Source: Planctomycetaceae bacterium (GTDB lineage: Bacteria; Planctomycetota; Planctomycetia; Pirellulales; Thermoguttaceae). Taken from it: 17,983 nt of DNA. Under the pieces are notes generated by a model. The model searched no databases and was not told the DNA's origin. It saw only the letters and a program-made list of their open reading frames with translations. How positions within the stretch are numbered: position 1 is the stretch's first letter; each line of letters opens with the position of its first letter. Of the stretch, positions 14,204 through 17,983 are shown piece after piece. The stretch lies in the NCBI GenBank assembly GCA_031267635.1, contig JAIRYX010000518.1, forward strand, positions 1 through 17,983, given 5' to 3'. A program made the translations under genes and the position numbers.

Positions 14204-15301
14204 TTATACCAACTTTTGGCAAATTGCGTCCGCCATTTCGCGTGTGCCGACGGCGGTTGGATCGTTGCGGTCGGTTTTCATGTCGTAGGTGACGGATTTT
14301 CCTTCAGCAATGACGGCGGCGACGGCGTTTTCTAAACGTTGCGCTGCGTCTTTCTCGCCGAGATATCGAAGCATCAACATTCCTGAAAGGATAACGGCGG
14401 TCGGATTGACTTTATTAAGTCCTTTATATTTCGGTGCGCTGCCGTGCGTCGCTTCAAACACCGCACCGCTCGGTCCGAGATTCGCGCCGGGAGCAACGCC
14501 TAATCCGCCAACAAGTCCTGCCGCTAAATCGCTTAAAATATCGCCGTAAAGATTCGGCAATACCACAACATCGTACCATTCTGGTTTCTGCACAAGCTGC
14601 ATGCACATATTATCTACGATGCGGTCTTCAAACTCTATGTCGGGATATTCTGTCGCCACTTCCCTCGCAATCTCAAGATAAAGTCCGTCGCTAAACTTCA
14701 TAATGTTCGCTTTATGTACGGCGGTTACTTTTTTGCGGTTGTTTTCGCGGGCGTAATCAAATGCGCATTTAACAATCTGACGCGAGCCGGACACGCTGAT
14801 CGGTTTGATCGTGATTCCGGTTTCTTCCGGCGAAGTCAATATTTTACGACCGGAGGCAAGCCGATTGATTTCAGCGATTAGCTCGGCGGTTTTGGCGTCG
14901 CCGCGTTCAAATTCGATTCCCGCATACAAATCTTCGGTATTTTCACGAACAATCACAATGTCCACAGGATTTTTATCGTACAAAGTTCGCACGCCCGGAT
15001 AGTATTTACAAGGGCGAACGCACGCAAACAAACCAAGCTCCTGCCGCAAATGGACATTGATACTGCGAAAACCCGTTCCGACCGGCGTTGTAATCGGAGC
15101 TTTCAATGCGCAACGAGTCCGCCGCACGCTTTCGAGAACTGATGCAGGAAGCGGATTTCCGGTTTTCGCCATCACATCAACTCCGGCTTCTTGCAAATCC
15201 CAATTGATTTTCACACCGGTTGCGTCAATACACTGCCGCGCCGCCGCCGCAAGTTCCGGTCCTGTTCCGTCTCCAAGAATCAATGTTACGTCATACACCA
15301 T
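14204..15301 (-). CDS. Isocitrate/isopropylmalate dehydrogenase family, probably isocitrate dehydrogenase
   Basis: The 365-residue enzyme carries LILGDGTGPE (7-16), the substrate-loop motif FRSINVHLR (78-86), RENTEDLYAGIE (119-130), Lys197 (HKANI), metal ligands Asp254 and Asp258 in NLYGDILSDLAAG, and EATHGSAPKYKG (283-294). The SINVHLR loop and ENTEDLYAG point to isocitrate rather than isopropylmalate. It would oxidise isocitrate to 2-oxoglutarate and CO2. At the coenzyme site, Lys291-Tyr292, Val298 and Tyr339 match four of the five residues that set NADP preference in E. coli Icd; the fifth, Arg395 there, is Thr. NAD enzymes usually have Asp-Ile instead of Lys-Tyr. I chose the ATG at 15301 over 15352 because the family begins here, a purine-rich AGAAAG precedes it, and a good promoter would place transcription start inside the longer extension. 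Confidence 0.85.
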   Translation of the reverse strand: MVYDVTLILGDGTGPELAAAARQCIDATGVKINWDLQEAGVDVMAKTGNPLPASVLESVRRTRCALKAPITTPVGTGFRSINVHLRQELGLFACVRPCKYYPGVRTLYDKNPVDIVIVRENTEDLYAGIEFERGDAKTAELIAEINRLASGRKILTSPEETGITIKPISVSGSRQIVKCAFDYARENNRKKVTAVHKANIMKFSDGLYLEIAREVATEYPDIEFEDRIVDNMCMQLVQKPEWYDVVVLPNLYGDILSDLAAGLVGGLGVAPGANLGPSGAVFEATHGSAPKYKGLNKVNPTAVILSGMLMLRYLGEKDAAQRLENAVAAVIAEGKSVTYDMKTDRNDPTAVGTREMADAICQKLV

Positions 15302-15350
15302 AATTATTACTTTCTCTATATATGTACTGTAAAACAAAAACAACCGATTC

Positions 15351-15378
15351 ATTTTAACATGGCGGAATGATACGTCAA
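15351..15378 (-). promoter_or_regulatory. Sigma-70-type promoter for the isocitrate dehydrogenase gene
   Basis: On the minus strand, TTGACG (15378-15373) and TAAAAT (15356-15351) are separated by 16 bp. This predicts a leader of about 45 nt before the ATG at 15301. Confidence 0.45.
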
Positions 15379-15452
15379 TAAGTTTCTATCCGCATTTTCC
15401 GTCAAAAAAACGTAAAATTAGGAACACATTCTGCAAGTTCTAAAAAAACGTC

Positions 15453-15481
15453 TTGAAATGCGAAGAAAAAAAATGTATAAT
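15453..15481 (+). promoter_or_regulatory. Sigma-70-type promoter upstream of the exported-protein gene
   Basis: TTGAAA (15453-15458), a 17-bp spacer and a perfect TATAAT (15476-15481) are present. A second TATAAT follows at 15484-15489. The leader to the ATG at 15665 would be about 180 nt, long enough to hold regulatory structure. The divergent isocitrate dehydrogenase promoter lies about 75 bp away. Confidence 0.45.
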
Positions 15482-15635
15482 AGTATAATAATGATTTAAA
15501 TAGAATAAAAATTTGTTGATTGTTTGGTCATCATTATAGGGCAATTTCAAATGTAAAGCGATTTTGCTAGACTCATAAGCAAACGCGAAACACTTTCAAT
15601 TATCTATTCTCAATAATTCAACAATTTTTTCTTCT

Positions 15636-15660
15636 ATCCGATTCTTTGAAAAGAATGGAT
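15636..15660 (+). promoter_or_regulatory. Hairpin covering the ribosome binding site
   Basis: ATCC-g-ATTCTT (15636-15646) pairs with AAGAATGGAT (15651-15660) across a TGAA loop, giving ten pairs with one bulged G. The only SD-like bases, GGA at 15657-15659, lie in the stem just before the ATG at 15665. Folding would hide them. Confidence 0.35.
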
Positions 15661-15664
15661 TCTT

Positions 15665-17020
15665 ATGATAAAATTTCAAAATTATTTTCTTGGAACGCTA
15701 TTGTGTTTTGTGGTTTTTGTGGAATGCGGCGTTTGTTGTTGTGTTTGTGTGGAAGAAAAACCAACTTTGAATGAAATTGCCGATGCAAACACAAAATCAT
15801 GGAATGCGATTACGGCGGTTGAAATGGATTTTGCCCTTATCAACGAAAGCCATGCGGATGGGGCGGAATTTTTAACAACATCGCTTTACAACCGTTGGAT
15901 CGCAGCGCCGGAAAAAGAGCGTCTCACACGGATTTACTCTTTTGGCGATTCCTCTGAATCGTTACTTTCCGACAGTTTACTTGCTCCTGATTCGCTTCGT
16001 GAGCATCAGGTAACGTCTTCCGAAAACGGAGATACGTTGTTTTGCGGAACGATTTCGCCCGCAATTCATCCACTTTGGCAAAGTCGCGTGAATCTTTCTC
16101 CATATTTACTTCGATATCCTTGCGGCGAGATTGATATGGACACGACCAAAACACTCGAATGGATTCTCACGCATTGGTTTTCCGCGTTGGAAGATTCCAG
16201 TCAAGATCATGGCGATACGTTGTGGCAAATTCGTGTACAATGTCCGAAAGAGCTTCCTTGGAATGGCGGAACAATGAGGATTTTTGTAAATGCTGATAAG
16301 GGATTTCTCGTTCAAAAAGTTATTATTAACGGGTTAGAATTGGACGGCGAAATCGTTGATGCGGAATCATCGAAAAAATGTCAAGAACAAACGCCTCGAA
16401 CAACAGTTGAAATGGAAATAGTCGAATTTGTGCGTACCAACGACAACCAATCTTTTTTTCCATCCGGTTTTGTGTGTCGGCAATTTTCCGAGCCGGTAAC
16501 GCAAAAAAGTACGCCGCACACGGTCTATAAGGAGATTCCGACACGGCTTGTTGTCAACGCCCCATTGCCCGAACATTGTTTTGACTTTCAGTTTGAAAAA
16601 GGAGAAATCATTACGCAATACGATTCCGCGTCGGAAATTACCGCAGTATTTCTTTGGGGAGAAAATAATCTTCCGGCGCACACATTTGCTTCGTATGAAG
16701 AATTGGATTGTTGGCAATTCCGACAAGATATGTTGATTGTTTTCGCCGATTCTTTTGTATTGACTCGGATTATCGGCAAAGACGTCGGCGATTTTATTCG
16801 TCTAACTATCGAAATCGGCAACCGTTATCTTATAGCACAGCGTCAACGCCAAAAAGAACAGTTACAGGCGCTTGCTCCGTTGCCTATCAATAAAACACAG
16901 CCGGAAAAATCCGCGCCGTCCGAAACTTCATCCAACGCCGTCCTACTTACAGAAGGACATGAAACGTCGCCTTCCCCAAACAGCGAAATTCTTCCGGTCA
17001 CTTCGGTTCATAATCAGTAG
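15665..17020 (+). CDS. Exported protein of unknown function, LolA-like fold suspected
   Basis: The 451-residue product has a hydrophobic signal sequence (about 7-20), then an unusual cysteine cluster (Cys21, 24, 25, 26, 28) and PTLNEIADANTKSWNAITAVEMDFALI. The pattern of a short helix followed by long strands is reminiscent of LolA/LolB-like periplasmic proteins found as orphans in planctomycetes. The middle has alternating strands and no catalytic motif that I recognise. The last ~50 residues (from about 400) are Pro/Ser/Thr/Glu-rich and probably disordered. One cysteine could be a lipidation site, but no clean lipobox is present. It stands alone between the divergent isocitrate dehydrogenase gene and a transposase remnant, so context does not suggest a role. 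The ATG at 15665 has only a weak GGA, 5 nt upstream and within a hairpin. Confidence 0.65.
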   Translation: MIKFQNYFLGTLLCFVVFVECGVCCCVCVEEKPTLNEIADANTKSWNAITAVEMDFALINESHADGAEFLTTSLYNRWIAAPEKERLTRIYSFGDSSESLLSDSLLAPDSLREHQVTSSENGDTLFCGTISPAIHPLWQSRVNLSPYLLRYPCGEIDMDTTKTLEWILTHWFSALEDSSQDHGDTLWQIRVQCPKELPWNGGTMRIFVNADKGFLVQKVIINGLELDGEIVDAESSKKCQEQTPRTTVEMEIVEFVRTNDNQSFFPSGFVCRQFSEPVTQKSTPHTVYKEIPTRLVVNAPLPEHCFDFQFEKGEIITQYDSASEITAVFLWGENNLPAHTFASYEELDCWQFRQDMLIVFADSFVLTRIIGKDVGDFIRLTIEIGNRYLIAQRQRQKEQLQALAPLPINKTQPEKSAPSETSSNAVLLTEGHETSPSPNSEILPVTSVHNQ

Positions 17021-17288
17021 GGATCTTCTTACAGGACAGTCTTAAAAAACTATTTTTATATTCATTAGTTCTTGAGTTTTCAGTTTTTAAGACAGCGTTC
17101 CTCGTTCATTATGTCCCTCAATCTCTTTGGTACTTGATATCTTTATATAGTCATCTCTGAAAAAAGGTTTTAATACTATAGTAACGTCTTACCCTTCTCC
17201 AAATGTGTGTTATAATTTGCAACGTTATTTGCTGTTTATCCGTGTTTTTTATTAAAAACCTTGCAATATTGGTCAAAATATACTCAAA
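17021..17288. other. Intergenic gap, no gene seen
   Basis: Between the exported-protein gene and the transposase remnant I see only the AT-rich inverted repeat and a GTCCCTCAATCTCTTTGG motif (17113-17130), which resembles similar motifs elsewhere in the window. No left terminal repeat of an insertion sequence is recognisable. Confidence 0.4.
17039..17093 (+). terminator. AT-rich inverted repeat after the exported-protein gene, possible terminator
   Basis: GTCTTAAAAAACT (17039-17051) and AGTTTTTAAGAC (17082-17093) are complementary apart from one extra A, with a loop of about 30 nt, starting 18 bp after the stop. It is AT-rich and lacks a clean T-run, so termination activity is doubtful. Confidence 0.25.
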
Positions 17289-17545
17289 ATGCATTCACGT
17301 CCCGATTCTCAAAAGTCTGGTCAGTCCGAAATATTCCGCCGCCATCTCGTTGACTTTATTGACGAAACACACGAAATCGTCAAACTCGCACAGCTTATTG
17401 ATTGGAACATGTTCGATCGCCAATACGATTCCCAGTATCATCCCGACCACGGCGCACCGGCATTGCCGACACGGCGCATCGCATGGTTTCACTTCTGTTT
17501 CTCAAGTATATGTTCGATCTTTCGGACGAGGAATTGGTTGCTCCT
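17289..17545 (+). pseudogene. IS5-family-like transposase remnant, frameshifted and truncated
   Basis: The first frame reads MHSRPDSQKSGQSEIFRRHL, then IDETHEIVKLAQLIDWNMFD and APALPTRRIA, matching the N-terminal domain of IS5-group transposases (IIDxxHELVxLAxLIDW followed by LPTRLMVGLHYLK). Homology then jumps to another frame at about 17484, which reads MVSLLFLKYMFDLSDEELV, the expected continuation. After about 17545 the similarity stops, so the catalytic DDE domain is missing. The gene is therefore inactive: N-terminal part only, with at least one frameshift. Ends and family assignment are from memory of the family pattern. Confidence 0.75.
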
Positions 17546-17560
17546 TCAATGATTTTTCGG

Positions 17561-17666
17561 CAATTTAGACAACCTCCCTGTTTTGAGTAGCATCGCATAC
17601 ATGCAAACTCCCATCAAATCAAGGATTGGTGTTGGCTCGAAAGTTGTTTCGGAGGTTGCCATTTAA
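17561..17666. mobile_element. Short element with inverted ends after the transposase remnant (MITE-like)
   Basis: AATTTAGACAACCTCC (17562-17577) is an imperfect reverse complement of GGAGGTTGCCATTTAA (17651-17666), differing mainly at the GAC/GGC position and by a small indel. The ~105-bp segment between has no coding frame. It abuts the 3' end of the truncated transposase, so it may be a MITE that truncated the gene, or a collapsed copy of the parent element with both ends. Confidence 0.35.
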
Positions 17667-17761
17667 GAAAAATTTGAGTAAGATTTATCGTACTATCAAC
17701 AAATTCGGTCGTTATAATATTTGTCAACAACTGTACTTTCAAAAAACAGAAAAGGTAAGTC

Positions 17762-17983
17762 GTGAAACTTTTTCCTTATTCTAAACAACCGTTTCATATT
17801 GAAGTTTATCGAACCGATGAGGCGATCTTTTTGCGTTCGTTGTCTGTTGCGTCAGAAATCAAACAATATTACTGGCGATTGTGTTTCAAAACGACATTGG
17901 CAATTTTTTGCATTGTTTATTGTTTCGCATTTTTAACCAAAGGAGTGTATCTGGAAGTGATTTTCGTTTCTGTTTTTTTTGCT
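17762..17983 (+). CDS. Start of a GTG-initiated membrane protein, continues beyond the window
   Basis: GTG at 17762 follows AAAGG (17751-17755) by 6 nt, and an in-frame TAA at 17756-17758 excludes an earlier start. The frame is open for 74 codons to the end of the window. The product begins (M)KLFPYSKQPFHIEVYRTDEA, followed by about 25 soluble residues. A hydrophobic segment then reads TLAIFCIVYCFAF, with a second hydrophobic run starting at YLEVIFVSVFFA. It is likely an inner-membrane protein with a short cytoplasmic N-terminus. I do not recognise the family. A TATAAT hexamer at 17713-17718 could be its -10, but no clear -35 is visible. Confidence 0.6.
   Translation, partial: MKLFPYSKQPFHIEVYRTDEAIFLRSLSVASEIKQYYWRLCFKTTLAIFCIVYCFAFLTKGVYLEVIFVSVFFA

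Overview
The window looks like chromosomal DNA of an anaerobic planctomycete, most plausibly a gut-associated Pirellulales/Thermoguttaceae-type lineage. This is inferred from gene content, not from any database match. The indicators are a DUF1559 prepilin-like protein with the H-x9-DG C-terminus, a large dihaem HzsA-related protein with an N-terminal discoidin-like domain, a secreted Cys-type sulfatase, a small carboxypeptidase-regulatory-like lipoprotein, and an oxygen-sensitive glycyl radical enzyme.

Layout. 1-82 (-): start of a gene leaving the window, carrying a 12-G homopolymer close to its start codon. 83-913: about 800 bp without a gene, rich in inverted and direct repeats, including two inverted hairpin units (482-866) next to a DUF1015 gene (914-2218, +). 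8556-2230 (-): a compact four-gene unit, DUF1559 prepilin, HzsA-related dihaem protein, lipoprotein, sulfatase. The first gene contains 15 copies of a 7-bp repeat translated inside the prepilin leader. 8571-9191: divergent regulatory region with phased 20-21 bp direct repeats and a sigma-54-like element. 9192-11705 (+): a glycyl radical enzyme that I identify as isethionate sulfite-lyase (IslA). 12060-13598 (-): YifB/ComM-type AAA ATPase. 14204-15301 (-): isocitrate dehydrogenase family enzyme. 15665-17020 (+): exported protein of unknown function. 17289-17545: frameshifted IS5-like transposase remnant followed by an inverted-repeat element. 17762-end (+): start of a GTG-initiated membrane protein.

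How the genes fit together. The four-gene minus-strand unit encodes exported or surface proteins and may act on sulfated substrates. The IslA-like enzyme would release sulfite and acetaldehyde from isethionate, a taurine-derived compound. Desulfation and C-S cleavage would both feed sulfur into the cell's surroundings or metabolism, but the link between the two loci is inference. No glycyl radical activase, sulfonate transporter or sulfite reductase is present in this window.

The intergenic regions are unusually structured. A ~52-bp element with AACTATTCAG ends recurs in at least three intergenic gaps, and a pyrimidine-rich GTCCCTCATGTCC-like motif recurs in several more. Two simple-sequence tracts (C12 and a 7-bp x15 repeat) lie inside reading frames, where slippage would switch frame. 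These, rather than the coding genes, are the least explained part of the window.
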